Origin: an uncultured Chryseobacterium sp.
GTDB lineage: Bacteria > Bacteroidota > Bacteroidia > Flavobacteriales > Weeksellaceae
Reading direction: 5' to 3'
DNA length: 54,942 nucleotides
Assembly: GCF_936933875.1 (NCBI RefSeq)
Contig: NZ_CAKZIK010000004.1
Span: 1 to 54,942 of the forward strand
The position numbers and the translations under genes were made by a program. The notes beneath the pieces are model-generated. The model was not told where the DNA came from. It did not search any database and was given only the letters and a program-made list of their open reading frames with translations. How positions within the stretch are numbered: position 1 is the stretch's first letter; every line of letters starts with the position of its first letter. Shown here piece after piece: positions 32,808 to 41,718 of this stretch.

Positions 32808-33059
32808 ATGATGACTTTCAATAAAATCATAACATTTCCTTTGGTGGTGCTGATAAAATTTTATCAGTGGTTTATCTCGCCTTTACTACCAAAAAACTGC
32901 AGATACGAACCTACCTGTTCGCATTATATGATTGAAGCTTTGAGAGTTCATGGCCTTTTTAAAGGATTTTGGTTAGGAGCAAAACGCATTGCAAGATGTC
33001 ATCCTTGGGGTGGAAGTGGTTACGACCCGGTTCCGCCGAAATGTAATCATCAACATTAA
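32808..33059 (+). CDS. yidD: Membrane protein insertion efficiency factor YidD
   Basis: Small membrane-associated protein (83 aa) that assists YidC-dependent insertion of inner-membrane proteins. The family core is complete: the amphipathic LIKFYQWFISPLLPKNCRY segment, the PTCSHYMIEAL motif, and CHPWGGSGYDPVP near the C-terminus. An in-frame TTG at 32793 lies in the promoter, so ATG 32808 (or 32811) is the start. It is followed 19 nt later by lgt, an envelope-biogenesis pairing. Confidence 0.93.
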   Translation: MMTFNKIITFPLVVLIKFYQWFISPLLPKNCRYEPTCSHYMIEALRVHGLFKGFWLGAKRIARCHPWGGSGYDPVPPKCNHQH

Positions 33060-33078
33060 AATTTTTACGACAAATAAT

Positions 33079-34344
33079 ATGAGTCAGTTTTTTTACAGAG
33101 TTTTTGTTTTTTTAATGGTTTTTATAACCACCGTTTTTTCTGCGCAGAAGATTTCCGAAAATGTTTCGGACGGTACATTGCAGATGAACGACGGAACTAA
33201 TATTCCGGTAAAGATTTTCGCAACGACTTCCGGGCAGGCTTTTGTAGATTTTGGAAGCCAACAACACACCGGAAACACCTTAATTTTTCTCAATGATGAA
33301 ATGAAGGAATACGTTGGTTCTCCAATTTTTGAAGTTTTTAAAAAGAACGGCTATCAATTGTTGGATAAAAAATTTAATCCTATTGCGTTGGACGCAGTTT
33401 CCGACCCGAAAGATTATGCGTATTACTACAAACCGGAAAATGCAAAAACGGTTGTTACACCAGGAACTGTAAAAGATTTAAAGACTGAATTCAAAATCTG
33501 GAATCCTTCAAAAGGTTTGAAGTTAGGACCCATTACGCTGCATTTCTACAGTTTGATGTTTATTCTGGCTTTTGGATTGGGTTATTTCATCATGGCTAAA
33601 ATGTTTAAAATTGATAATGTCAACGAGAAATATTTGGAGCCGCTTTTCACCTGGACTTTAGTGGGAACCATTTTCGGAGCAAGATTAGGACACGTTATTT
33701 TCTATGAACCCGAATTATTTAAAACTGATTTTTGGAGCGTTTTTCTCCCAATAAGAACTCAGCCGAAGCTTGAATTCACAGGCTTCTCCGGTCTTGCAAG
33801 TCATGGTGCTGCGATTGCGCTCATTTTAACCACTTTATATTACAGCCTGAAAATTATCAAGAAAAATCCTTTTTGGGTTTATGATAGAATTGGGATTGTA
33901 GTTGCTTTGGGAGGTGCTTTTGTGAGAATGGGAAACTTTTTCAATTCCGAAATTATTGGGAAAGCTGTAGCGCCAAGTTCGCCTTTTGCGATGTTGTTTC
34001 CGCAGCAAAGTTATGGCTATGGTGCAACTGTTCCGCGCTATCCCACACAACTTTTTGAAGCTGTAGGATATTTGCTGCTGTTCATTTTGCTATGGTTTTT
34101 GTACCGTAAAACCGATAAAAAATATCAGCAAGGTTGGTTGTTCGGATTGTTCTTCATTATTCTTTGGGGAATCAGATTTTTTGTTGAATTCCTAAAAGAA
34201 CCGCAGGACGACGAGTTCATCACCTTTGTGGGATTGAATACCGGACAGATTCTTTCGATTCCATTTATGATTGCAGGAGCGGTGATTATGTGGTATTCAC
34301 AGAAAAATAAAATTACCGAGGCTGAAAACGAAAAGCCTGAATAG
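33079..34344 (+). CDS. lgt: Prolipoprotein diacylglyceryl transferase with N-terminal extension
   Basis: Transfers diacylglycerol from phosphatidylglycerol to the lipobox Cys of prolipoproteins. The Lgt core begins around residue 145 (LKLGPITLHFYSLMFILAFG). It includes IFGARLGHVIFYEPELF, GLASHGAAIA and the signature VRMGNFFNSEIIGK; seven helices are likely. Unusually, the 421-aa protein has about 140 extra N-terminal residues: a Sec-type signal (MSQFFYRVFVFLMVFITTVF) and a soluble stretch before the first core helix. Usual Lgt length is about 270-300. The ATG at 33079 is favoured because the longer frame overlaps yidD. Confidence 0.92.
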   Translation: MSQFFYRVFVFLMVFITTVFSAQKISENVSDGTLQMNDGTNIPVKIFATTSGQAFVDFGSQQHTGNTLIFLNDEMKEYVGSPIFEVFKKNGYQLLDKKFNPIALDAVSDPKDYAYYYKPENAKTVVTPGTVKDLKTEFKIWNPSKGLKLGPITLHFYSLMFILAFGLGYFIMAKMFKIDNVNEKYLEPLFTWTLVGTIFGARLGHVIFYEPELFKTDFWSVFLPIRTQPKLEFTGFSGLASHGAAIALILTTLYYSLKIIKKNPFWVYDRIGIVVALGGAFVRMGNFFNSEIIGKAVAPSSPFAMLFPQQSYGYGATVPRYPTQLFEAVGYLLLFILLWFLYRKTDKKYQQGWLFGLFFIILWGIRFFVEFLKEPQDDEFITFVGLNTGQILSIPFMIAGAVIMWYSQKNKITEAENEKPE

Positions 34345-34376
34345 AATAAAAGACCGAAAATTTTCGGTCTTTTATT
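34345..34376. terminator. Bidirectional terminator after lgt
   Basis: A perfect 32-nt palindrome (AATAAAAGACCGAAAA and its complement) lies between the convergent lgt and lipoprotein genes and reaches into the latter's stop codon. Confidence 0.85.
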
Positions 34377-34671
34377 ATTTGATGGTGTTTATTCTGACGA
34401 GTCCTTCATTTTCGTGGTACATCATGCAAACTACTTTTCCATCGAATTCGGGACATTTGTCAATTTTTTCAAAAGTGACTTCCACGGTTGCGTCTTTGCT
34501 GAAATTTTTCAGTTTATCGGTGTTGCAAACGAGATAATCTTTACCGTCAATTCTCAGATAAGAACCTGTGCAATCGCTGATAATTTTTGCGTTTTGTGTT
34601 GGAACCTTCGCTACGCACGAAGACATAATTGCAATTCCGAATACTAATATTGATGATTTTACTGATTTCAT
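34375..34671 (-). CDS. Small lipoprotein of unknown function
   Basis: Protein of 98 aa from the ATG at 34671. A lipoprotein signal ends at a lipobox (AIMSSC) around residue 18. The mature part is about 80 aa, with three further Cys (ISDC, LVCN, DKCPEF, VVCMM) that could form disulphides, and ends GLVRINTIK. No family recognised. The reading frame opens earlier but the signal peptide fixes the start. It is downstream of pepE on the same strand. Confidence 0.7.
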   Translation of the reverse strand: MKSVKSSILVFGIAIMSSCVAKVPTQNAKIISDCTGSYLRIDGKDYLVCNTDKLKNFSKDATVEVTFEKIDKCPEFDGKVVCMMYHENEGLVRINTIK

Positions 34672-34712
34672 TTTTAATATTTTTAGGAAGACTAACAAAA
34701 TTCAGACCTAAA

Positions 34713-35408
34713 TTAAACCACTGAAGTTCCGGGCTCAATTTCATAAGGTTCTTTTCCTTTCTCGAAAATTCTTGTTAGTTCCGTACCTTCCGTAGTGATT
34801 TTATCGCCAATTCTGCGAATCCAATTCCCTTCGCGAAGACCAACTACTTTTACATCATTCTGAGTTAAAAACTCTTTGATTCGGGTTTCACGGGTTTCGC
34901 CGTTGTGTTTCAAATCCGGATTTGGGTCGAGATAATGAGGATTCAGATTGAACGGAACCAATTCCATACAATCAAAACTTGGCGGATAAACAATCGGCAT
35001 ATCGTTCGTGGTTTTCATATTTTTCCCACCAATGTTGCTTCCGGCGCTGCTTCCCAAATAAGGTGTTCCGGCTTCTACATTTTGTTTGATGAGAGACATC
35101 AAATTGTTTTCATGCAAGGTTTTTACTAAAAGAAAAGTATTTCCGCCGCCTGTAAAAAAACCTTTGGCGTTGTTGACAGCTTCCTTCATATCCGAAAATT
35201 CGTGTAGACCTTTCACTTTGATATTGAGCTCAGCGAAAAATTTGAAAGCAATGGCAGTATAATCATCATGAGAAATTCCGCCCGGTCTTGCGAAAGGCAC
35301 GAAAATGATTTCATCTATCCCGGAAAAAAGTTCAGTGATTTCGTTTTTAATATATTCTAAATAATTTCCGCCGAAAAGGGTGGAAGTAGAGGCGAGTAAA
35401 ATATTCAT
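34713..35408 (-). CDS. pepE: Dipeptidase E (alpha-aspartyl dipeptidase)
   Basis: S51-family serine peptidase of 231 aa that hydrolyses Asp-X dipeptides in the cytosol. The nucleophile Ser121 lies in LGSSAGSN, and His158 in NPHYLDPNP is the likely catalytic His. FVPFARPGG and FFTGGGNTFLLV match the family. Full length. Same strand as, and upstream of, the small lipoprotein gene; a shared transcript is possible. Confidence 0.93.
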   Translation of the reverse strand: MNILLASTSTLFGGNYLEYIKNEITELFSGIDEIIFVPFARPGGISHDDYTAIAFKFFAELNIKVKGLHEFSDMKEAVNNAKGFFTGGGNTFLLVKTLHENNLMSLIKQNVEAGTPYLGSSAGSNIGGKNMKTTNDMPIVYPPSFDCMELVPFNLNPHYLDPNPDLKHNGETRETRIKEFLTQNDVKVVGLREGNWIRRIGDKITTEGTELTRIFEKGKEPYEIEPGTSVV

Positions 35409-35490
35409 TTTTTAAGTAATAGTTAATAGTTAAAAATTAATAAGTGAATGGTGTAGCATATCATCCATCATCCAAAATACATCATCCGGC

Positions 35491-35898
35491 TTAGGTCCAA
35501 TTCTTTTGAATAAATTCCATTAAAAAATCGGGGCATTTGATGATTTTATTGGTATTAGCGTCGAGGAAAAACAGCGTTGTATTTGCTTCAGTTATTTTTT
35601 CTTTAGACTCATTATAAATTTCATATTCGAATTCAATTTTTACTCCGGGAAGCTTTTTGATGTAGGTATGAATTTCGAGAAGTTGGTCATACTTTCCAGG
35701 CTTCAAATATTTAATTTTATACTCCGAAACCGGCAGCCAAATTCCCTGATTTTCAATTTCATCGTATGAAATTCCAATGGCTCGAAAAAGTTCAACGCGG
35801 GCAACTTCAAGGTACTCTGCGTAGTTTCCGTAGTACACATATTTCATAGGGTCGGTTTCTCCGTAACGTACTCGTATTGAGTGTGTTGTGTGTATCAT
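35491..35898 (-). CDS. Acyl-CoA thioesterase, YbgC/4HBT hotdog family
   Basis: Hotdog-fold thioesterase of 135 aa. The active-site region is VRYGETDPMKYVYYGNYAEYLEVARVEL (split over about residues 9-37), with the catalytic Asp at the ETDPM turn (D16). Such enzymes cleave short-chain or aromatic acyl-CoA or acyl-ACP. Full length; own promoter. Confidence 0.9.
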   Translation of the reverse strand: MIHTTHSIRVRYGETDPMKYVYYGNYAEYLEVARVELFRAIGISYDEIENQGIWLPVSEYKIKYLKPGKYDQLLEIHTYIKKLPGVKIEFEYEIYNESKEKITEANTTLFFLDANTNKIIKCPDFLMEFIQKNWT

Positions 35899-35921
35899 AT
35901 TCAGCCTCTCATTTAGTCATA

Positions 35922-35929
35922 CAAATATA
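35922..35929 (-). promoter_or_regulatory. Promoter -7 element for the thioesterase
   Basis: Minus strand TATATTTG, 23 nt before the start codon. Confidence 0.55.
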
Positions 35930-36018
35930 TTTTTTAATAATCAATAGTACAAAGATTTTTTTTTCCACAATAATGTTTTCATATTTGTATTTACTAATAA
36001 AGAAGAATTTTCAACTCT

Positions 36019-36026
36019 AATTTTGC
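36019..36026 (+). promoter_or_regulatory. Promoter -7 element for dnaA
   Basis: TAATTTTG, 8 nt before the ATG at 36035. A TTG inside it (36023) is therefore not the start codon. Confidence 0.6.
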
Positions 36027-36034
36027 GAATAATA

Positions 36035-37483
36035 ATGGATCAAGATTTATCATTGATATGGGAAAAGTGTCTCAATTTCATGCGGGACAACCTTAATGCG
36101 GCTGAAGACAATGATGATCTAAAAAAATTAGAAAAATCATTCGACTTTATGTTTGATAAAGTGGCGCCTGTATCTTTGGTGAACCATAATCTTACCCTTC
36201 TTGTACCAAGCGATTTTTACAAAGAATATATAGAGGACAATTATTTGTCTTTACTTTCTGCTGCACTTCGCAAAAACATTGGTAAAGGTGTAAAATTATG
36301 GTATTCTGTGATGGAAAACAAACCATCAGGAAAAGAACAGCCTATTTTGCAAAATATTAAAGGAAATTCTGTACAGGCTCCAAAAATTCAGGAGGCAATG
36401 CCGAAAGCTAAAAAATTGGTAAATCCTTTTGTAGCACCCGGAATTAAAAAAGTGAATATTGAAGCCAACCTAATCCCGAATTTGTCATTTGATAATTTTG
36501 TGGAAGGAGAGAGCAACAAATTTGCTTCAACCGTAGCAAAATCAATCGCGAAAAGACCGGGAGCAACTGCTTTTAACCCATTGTTTATTCACGGCGGAGT
36601 TGGAGTAGGGAAAACACACCTTGCTCACGCAGTTGGTTTGGAAGTGAAGACAAACTTCCCTGAAAAAGTGGTTTTGTATCTTTCTTCCGAAAAATTTATC
36701 CAACAGTTTGTTTCTGCTGCAAAAGCTCAAAACAAGACAGATTTTCAGAATTATTACCAAATGGTGGATGTTCTGATTATTGATGATATTCAATTCCTTT
36801 CCGGAAAAGCGGCAACCCAAGACAGTTTCTTCCACATTTTCGATTATCTGCACCAAAACGGAAAGCAAATTATCCTGACTTCGGATAAAGCACCGGTTGA
36901 TATTCAGGATATTCAGGAGCGTATTGTTTCCCGTTTCAAATGGGGACTTTCAGCGGAAGTAAAATCTCCGGATTTCGATACCAGAAAGAAAATTATTATT
37001 GATAAATTGAGTCGCGACGGAATTGTTTTAACAGAAGACATGATTGATTTCCTTGCAGGAGAAGTAAAATCTAACGTAAGAGAACTGATTGGCGTAATTA
37101 ATTCCGTAATTGCCTATTCTACCATCTACAAATCAGATTTGAGTTTGGAGTTGTTGAAAGACACGATAAACAAAATTGCTTCTACACAGAAAAAAGTCAT
37201 CAATATTCCTTATATTCAGGAAGTTGTGTGCGATTATTTCGGAATTAAGCGAGAAGATTTACTTTCAAAATCAAGAAAAAGAGATGTGGCTTTGCCGAGA
37301 CAATTGGCGATGTATTTCTCTAAAGAATATACGAATGCCACTTTCTCTAAAATTGGTGAAGAAATGGGAGGAAAAGACCATTCTACGGTTATGTATGCTT
37401 GCGAAACCATTCGCGATGTTTCTAAAATCGATAAGGAAATAAAGAAATATCTGAAAGATTTAACAGAAAAAATCAAACAGTAA
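36035..37483 (+). CDS. dnaA: Chromosomal replication initiator protein DnaA
   Basis: AAA+ initiator that melts the origin, 482 aa. It has an N-terminal DnaB/DiaA-interaction domain, a linker, Walker A HGGVGVGKTHLAHAVG (about 186-201) and Walker B VLIIDDIQFLSGK. The C-terminal helix-turn-helix contains the DnaA signature KIGEEMGGKDHSTVMYACE. The start at ATG 36035 gives the usual MDQDLSLIWEKC opening. dnaN, rpmH and gyrB are not neighbours, and no cluster of DnaA boxes is visible nearby, so this is not evidence for the origin itself. Confidence 0.97.
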   Translation: MDQDLSLIWEKCLNFMRDNLNAAEDNDDLKKLEKSFDFMFDKVAPVSLVNHNLTLLVPSDFYKEYIEDNYLSLLSAALRKNIGKGVKLWYSVMENKPSGKEQPILQNIKGNSVQAPKIQEAMPKAKKLVNPFVAPGIKKVNIEANLIPNLSFDNFVEGESNKFASTVAKSIAKRPGATAFNPLFIHGGVGVGKTHLAHAVGLEVKTNFPEKVVLYLSSEKFIQQFVSAAKAQNKTDFQNYYQMVDVLIIDDIQFLSGKAATQDSFFHIFDYLHQNGKQIILTSDKAPVDIQDIQERIVSRFKWGLSAEVKSPDFDTRKKIIIDKLSRDGIVLTEDMIDFLAGEVKSNVRELIGVINSVIAYSTIYKSDLSLELLKDTINKIASTQKKVINIPYIQEVVCDYFGIKREDLLSKSRKRDVALPRQLAMYFSKEYTNATFSKIGEEMGGKDHSTVMYACETIRDVSKIDKEIKKYLKDLTEKIKQ

Positions 37484-37488
37484 AAACA

Positions 37489-37521
37489 GAATGAAGAATA
37501 GCAATATTCTTCATTTTTTTT
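37489..37521 (+). terminator. Terminator after dnaA
   Basis: AATGAAGAATA-GCAA-TATTCTTCATT followed by a T-run. Confidence 0.85.
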
Positions 37522-37563
37522 GTAAATTTCAATTATCACTCATTTACCAATTACTCATTACCC

Positions 37564-38019
37564 ATGAAAATACTAATGGTTTGCCTCGGCAATATTTGCA
37601 GAAGTCCTTTGGCAGAAGGAATCATGAAAACAAAACTGCCCGAAAATTTTGAAGTAGATTCTGCCGGAACCATTTCGATGCACGAAGGCGAACATCCGGA
37701 CAAACGCGCTATAAAAACTGCAGCCAAGCACGGAGTAGATATTTCAAAACAAAAATCAAGACCAATTACTGCTAAGGATTTAGAAAATTTCCACAAAATC
37801 TACTGCATGGATTTGAGTGTTTTTGAAGATGTAATTTCGAAAGCCAAAAACGAACAGCAACGACAAAAAATTAAACTTTTTCTTGAAGAAGCCGGAAATA
37901 CCGTCGAAAATATTGAAGTTCCGGATCCTTATTGGGGAGACATGGCAGAATTCGAAAGTGTTTATCAACTCATTGATGAAGCCTCCGAAAAAATCGCCCA
38001 AAAACTTCAGAATCAATAA
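37564..38019 (+). CDS. Low-molecular-weight protein tyrosine phosphatase
   Basis: Cytosolic phosphatase of 151 aa. The P-loop is VCLGNICRSP with nucleophile Cys7 and Arg13, and the general acid Asp is in VPDPYWGD (about 120). Such enzymes often control capsule or exopolysaccharide tyrosine kinases, but none is nearby. The rsmI-like gene follows 20 nt later. Confidence 0.93.
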   Translation: MKILMVCLGNICRSPLAEGIMKTKLPENFEVDSAGTISMHEGEHPDKRAIKTAAKHGVDISKQKSRPITAKDLENFHKIYCMDLSVFEDVISKAKNEQQRQKIKLFLEEAGNTVENIEVPDPYWGDMAEFESVYQLIDEASEKIAQKLQNQ

Positions 38020-38039
38020 TTATACATTACTCATTACTT

Positions 38040-38738
38040 ATGCTATTTTTGATTCCCGCTTATCTTTCCGAAAATTCTCCACTCGACTATTTTGCTCCGG
38101 CGATTAAAGAATATATTCTGAAAACTGATTATTTCTTTGTTGAAAACGAAAAGACCGCAAGAAAAGTCATTAAATTTTTCTGCCCTGAAAAAAAACAGCC
38201 CGACTTAAAACTTTTTCTGCTCGACAAGTATTCACAGAATGCTGATTTAAATGAGGCGCAAAAACTCATGAAACAGGGGCAGGATTTTGGTCTGTTATCG
38301 GAAGCCGGGCTTCCGTGTATTGCGGACCCGGGAAATATTATGGTGAAATGGGCGCACGAAAATAACATCAAAGTTGTTCCGGTGAATGGACCAAGTTCGA
38401 TTATTTTGGCCTTGATTTCAAGTGGTTTTAACGGACAGCAATTTACTTTTCACGGCTATCTTCCGATCGATAAATCTGATAAAAAATCGAAAATTCAATG
38501 GTTGGAAACGCAGGTTCAGAAGACAGGATATTCTCAGATTTTTATGGAAACACCTTATCGAAATAATCAGTTGTTGGAAGATTTAATCAAATTTTTAAAT
38601 CCAAATACCAAACTTTGTATTGCAGCCAACATCAACGACCCTGAAAGCGAATTCATTAAAACGCTTAAAATTTCAGATTGGAAAAAAGAAAAGACTGATT
38701 TACACAAGATTCCGGCAGTTTTTGTTTTGGGAAATTAA
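38040..38738 (+). CDS. RsmI-like SAM-dependent methyltransferase
   Basis: Tetrapyrrole-methylase-fold protein of 232 aa, related to RsmI, which 2'-O-methylates C1402 of 16S rRNA. Hallmarks include GLLSEAGLPCIADPG and VPVNGPSSIILALISSG, with FMETPYRNNQLLEDL in the second domain. It is shorter than a typical RsmI (about 280 aa) and lacks the canonical N-terminal GTPIGN start. It may be a Bacteroidota paralog rather than the main RsmI. Likely in a transcript with the phosphatase gene. Confidence 0.8.
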   Translation: MLFLIPAYLSENSPLDYFAPAIKEYILKTDYFFVENEKTARKVIKFFCPEKKQPDLKLFLLDKYSQNADLNEAQKLMKQGQDFGLLSEAGLPCIADPGNIMVKWAHENNIKVVPVNGPSSIILALISSGFNGQQFTFHGYLPIDKSDKKSKIQWLETQVQKTGYSQIFMETPYRNNQLLEDLIKFLNPNTKLCIAANINDPESEFIKTLKISDWKKEKTDLHKIPAVFVLGN

Positions 38739-38813
38739 AGTTTAACAGCCTTTAACATTGGTTTTGCATTGTTCTTGTTCGTCTTTATTCATCACAAAAA
38801 AAATAATGAAATT

Positions 38814-39191
38814 ATGACTAACAAGAAACTTGCAGGAATTTGGCTTGATACTGAAAAAGCCATCATCGCAAAAAATCACGACGGACAGCAAACTTCAGAA
38901 TTTACAGTTTCAGGAACTGCAAAACACGAAAAGCAGCACGGAAATTCCAGCGAAAATGCGGGCAACAATTCTGAACAAACCACCAAAACAAAATATTTCA
39001 AAGAAATAGATCATCTACTTGAAAATACGGAAGAGCTTTATATCACAGGTCCCGGAACAGTTCAGGAAGAATTGAAATCGTATCTTCACGACACAGCACA
39101 GTTCAAAAATCTTAAAATTGTTTTGGACTCATCGCAACAAATGGGAGAAAATGAACTGATTGAAGCGACAAGATCACACTTCGGTCAGTAA
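38814..39191 (+). CDS. Small protein resembling an eRF1/baeRF C-terminal domain
   Basis: Protein of 126 aa from ATG 38814. The opening LAGIWLDTEKAIIAK and the later ELYITGPGTVQEELKSYL and ENELIEATRSHFGQ resemble the strand-helix pattern of bacterial eRF1/Pelota domain-3-like proteins, sometimes annotated as host-attachment or translational machinery proteins. There is a polar, low-complexity linker (about 40-65). No catalytic motif is visible and function is unknown. The in-frame TTG at 38769 is less likely as the start. Confidence 0.6.
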   Translation: MTNKKLAGIWLDTEKAIIAKNHDGQQTSEFTVSGTAKHEKQHGNSSENAGNNSEQTTKTKYFKEIDHLLENTEELYITGPGTVQEELKSYLHDTAQFKNLKIVLDSSQQMGENELIEATRSHFGQ

Positions 39192-39213
39192 ATCCAACCA
39201 ATCAATATGCAAA

Positions 39214-39243
39214 GACCTTTCAATTTTTTGGAAGGTTTTTTTT
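39214..39243 (+). terminator. Terminator before the DUF2891 gene
   Basis: ACCTTTC and GGAAGGT form a 7-bp stem followed by a run of T. Confidence 0.7.
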
Positions 39244-39254
39244 ATTTTTATTGA

Positions 39255-40322
39255 ATGAAAAAATTCTTTGCTCTTACAATGTTTGTCGGAATTTTAGTTT
39301 CCGCTCAGCAAACACCTTCACTTACTGATGAAATGGCCTTCAAACTTTCAGAAAAGCCTTTGCATTGTATTAATCAGGAATATCCGAATAAAACCGCGCA
39401 TACCATCAATTCTGAAAAAGAAGTCGTTCTTTCTCCCAAAGATTTGCATCCAAGTTTTTACGGCTGTTTCGATTGGCACAGCTCTGTGCATGGTCATTGG
39501 ATGTTAGTTAGGCTTTTAAAAACCAAACCAAATTTGTCTAACGCCAAAGAAATTGAAAGAATTTTGGATGATTCTTTTGATGAGATTAAATTGAAAGAAG
39601 AAGCAGAATATTTCACTAAGTTTCCCTTAACTACAACATTTGAAAGAACTTACGGTTGGGCTTGGTTGCTGAAGTTAGATCAGGAATTGGTGACGTGGAA
39701 TGATCCACGAGCAAAAAAATGGCATGAAAATCTAAAGCCTTTAACTCAAAAAATTATTGAGCTTTGGAAGAATTATTTGCCAAAACAAACCTATCCCAAC
39801 AGAACAGGAGTTCATCCGAATACTTCATTTGCATTGAGTTTTGCTATAGATTGGGCAAGAGCGACGAATGATAAAGCCTTTGAAAATCAACTCATTGAAA
39901 AATCCAAATATTTCTATTTTAAAGATGAAAAAACACCCGCTTATCTGGAACCCGACGGTTCGGATTTCTTTTCGCCAAGCTTGGAAATTGCAGATTTGAT
40001 GCGCAGAGTTTTACCTCAGAAAGATTTTGAAAAATGGTTTAAGAAATTTTATGACAAGCGCGGAATTCAGAATATTAAAACCATTCCTGTTGTGAGTGAT
40101 TTGTCTGATTATCAAACTGTTCATTTAGTAGGTTTATCGTTTTCGAGAGCGTGGTGCATGAAAGGGATTTCTTCGGCGCTTTCCGACAATAATCCGCTCA
40201 AAAAAGATTTTGACCAAACTGCCGATAAATTTCTCAACAATGCTTTGCCATTGCTGTTTCAGGGAAATTACGGAGGAGACCATTGGTTAGCAAGTTTTGC
40301 TGTTTACGCTTTGGAAAACTAA
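39255..40322 (+). CDS. DUF2891 family secreted protein
   Basis: Exported protein of 355 aa with signal peptide (MKKFFALTMFVGILVSAQQ) and a DUF2891 alpha/alpha-barrel-like domain. Conserved-looking segments are HPSFYGCFDWHSSVHGHWML (about 75-94), TYGWAWLLKLDQEL and GNYGGDHWLASFAVYAL at the end. His, Trp and Asp density in the first block hints at a carbohydrate- or metal-binding site, but no activity is established for the family. Confidence 0.85.
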   Translation: MKKFFALTMFVGILVSAQQTPSLTDEMAFKLSEKPLHCINQEYPNKTAHTINSEKEVVLSPKDLHPSFYGCFDWHSSVHGHWMLVRLLKTKPNLSNAKEIERILDDSFDEIKLKEEAEYFTKFPLTTTFERTYGWAWLLKLDQELVTWNDPRAKKWHENLKPLTQKIIELWKNYLPKQTYPNRTGVHPNTSFALSFAIDWARATNDKAFENQLIEKSKYFYFKDEKTPAYLEPDGSDFFSPSLEIADLMRRVLPQKDFEKWFKKFYDKRGIQNIKTIPVVSDLSDYQTVHLVGLSFSRAWCMKGISSALSDNNPLKKDFDQTADKFLNNALPLLFQGNYGGDHWLASFAVYALEN

Positions 40323-40345
40323 AAATATTTCAAAATCTTATTCGT

Positions 40346-40353
40346 TATATTTG
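40346..40353 (+). promoter_or_regulatory. Promoter -7 element for dacB
   Basis: TATATTTG, 18 nt before the ATG at 40372. Confidence 0.55.
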
Positions 40354-40371
40354 ATGTAATTAAAGTAAAAA

Positions 40372-41718
40372 ATGAAAAATATACTTCCAATACTGTTGTT
40401 TTCCACGGCAACAGCTTTTGCCCAAAATATTCCTCAAAAATTAGATGCTGCAACCAAAGATTTGCTGAATACAGCTCCGGCTTATTCAGCCAACCTGTCT
40501 TTTTATGTTGCGGATGAAGCCGGAAATTTTGTTTATGAATATCAGGGAAACCGTGGACTTTCTACCGCTTCAACGCAAAAAATTTTTACAGCTGCAGCAG
40601 CATTGGAAACGCTCGGAAAGAATTACCAATATACTACAACCGCCTCATTTTCGGGTGGAAATCTGTTTATTTCATCTAATGGAGACCCAACGTTGGGAAG
40701 TTGGCGATATGAAGGTTACAAGCCTGAAAACTTCAAACAAAAACTCGTCGAAGCTTTAAAACAAAAGAATGTTTCCAAAATTTCGGATATTGTGATTGAT
40801 GATTCTTATTTCGATTTTCAAACAGTTCCGGGAGGTTGGCCTTGGGATGACATGGGAAATTATTATGGAGCCGGAGTTTGGAGTGTGAACTGGCGTGAAA
40901 ATCAGTTTGATATCAACACGAACGGGAAAGATTTCAAAAATTTTAATGTAGAACTACCGAATGTAAAATGGGTAAATGATGTGAAAACTGCGGGAAGTTC
41001 TGACCAAAGTTTGATTTTCACTGCACCACATTCCAATGTTGCCCATATCAACGGATCTTTGCCAGGAAAAGCGATGACTGTTTCCGGTGCTACGCCAAAT
41101 CCACCTTTAACTTTAGGGTACGAAATTAAAAACTGGTTGAAAGAAGCAGGAATTGAATTCAATGGAAAAGTTTTAACGGCTTCCCAACAAAGAATTGACG
41201 GACTGAAAATTCCTGATGGCGCAAAATCAAATGTTATCATGACTTATAAATCGCCAACAATGGACAAAATTGTCTATTGGTTCCTGAAAAAAAGCGTGAA
41301 TTTGTACGGCGAAACCATCATCAAAACTTTAGGAAAAGAAAAGAAAGGCGTTGGAAGTTTTAGCGCCGGTGTTGATTATCTTAAAGATTTTTGGACTTCA
41401 AAAGGAATCAATGCTTCAATGATTAATTTTGCCGATGGTTCCGGTCTTTCTCCGCAAAATTATGTGTCGGCAAGAGCGGAAGTTCAGGCGTTATTGTGGA
41501 GCAGAAAACAGGCTTGGTTTAACGATTATTTTTCAGGATTTCCTGAACAGGGAAATGGTATGAAAATGAAAAGCGGAACCATGAAAGACACCAAATCTTT
41601 TGCAGGCTATCACACTTCCAAAGACGGAAAGAAATATGTTTTTTCCATCATCATCAATAATTATCAGGGAAGCAGCCCAAGTGATGCGCTGTATAAAGTT
41701 TTAAATGTTCTGAAATAA
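40372..41718 (+). CDS. dacB: D-alanyl-D-alanine carboxypeptidase/endopeptidase (PBP4)
   Basis: Periplasmic penicillin-binding protein that trims or cuts peptidoglycan cross-links. The 448-aa product has a signal peptide (cleavage near AFAQN). The SxxK nucleophile is S67-T-Q-K70 in STASTQKIF, an SxN-type motif lies in KKSVNLYGE, and KSG is found in MKMKSGTMK near the C-terminus. The S13-family insert between SxxK and SxN is present. A histidine kinase gene starts at the very next base, implying a shared transcript. Confidence 0.93.
   Translation: MKNILPILLFSTATAFAQNIPQKLDAATKDLLNTAPAYSANLSFYVADEAGNFVYEYQGNRGLSTASTQKIFTAAAALETLGKNYQYTTTASFSGGNLFISSNGDPTLGSWRYEGYKPENFKQKLVEALKQKNVSKISDIVIDDSYFDFQTVPGGWPWDDMGNYYGAGVWSVNWRENQFDINTNGKDFKNFNVELPNVKWVNDVKTAGSSDQSLIFTAPHSNVAHINGSLPGKAMTVSGATPNPPLTLGYEIKNWLKEAGIEFNGKVLTASQQRIDGLKIPDGAKSNVIMTYKSPTMDKIVYWFLKKSVNLYGETIIKTLGKEKKGVGSFSAGVDYLKDFWTSKGINASMINFADGSGLSPQNYVSARAEVQALLWSRKQAWFNDYFSGFPEQGNGMKMKSGTMKDTKSFAGYHTSKDGKKYVFSIIINNYQGSSPSDALYKVLNVLK

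Noticed and set aside
35899..36034. Possible replication origin upstream of dnaA
   Set aside because: No cluster of DnaA boxes is visible, only a loose TTTTCCACA; in this phylum the origin is often not next to dnaA.
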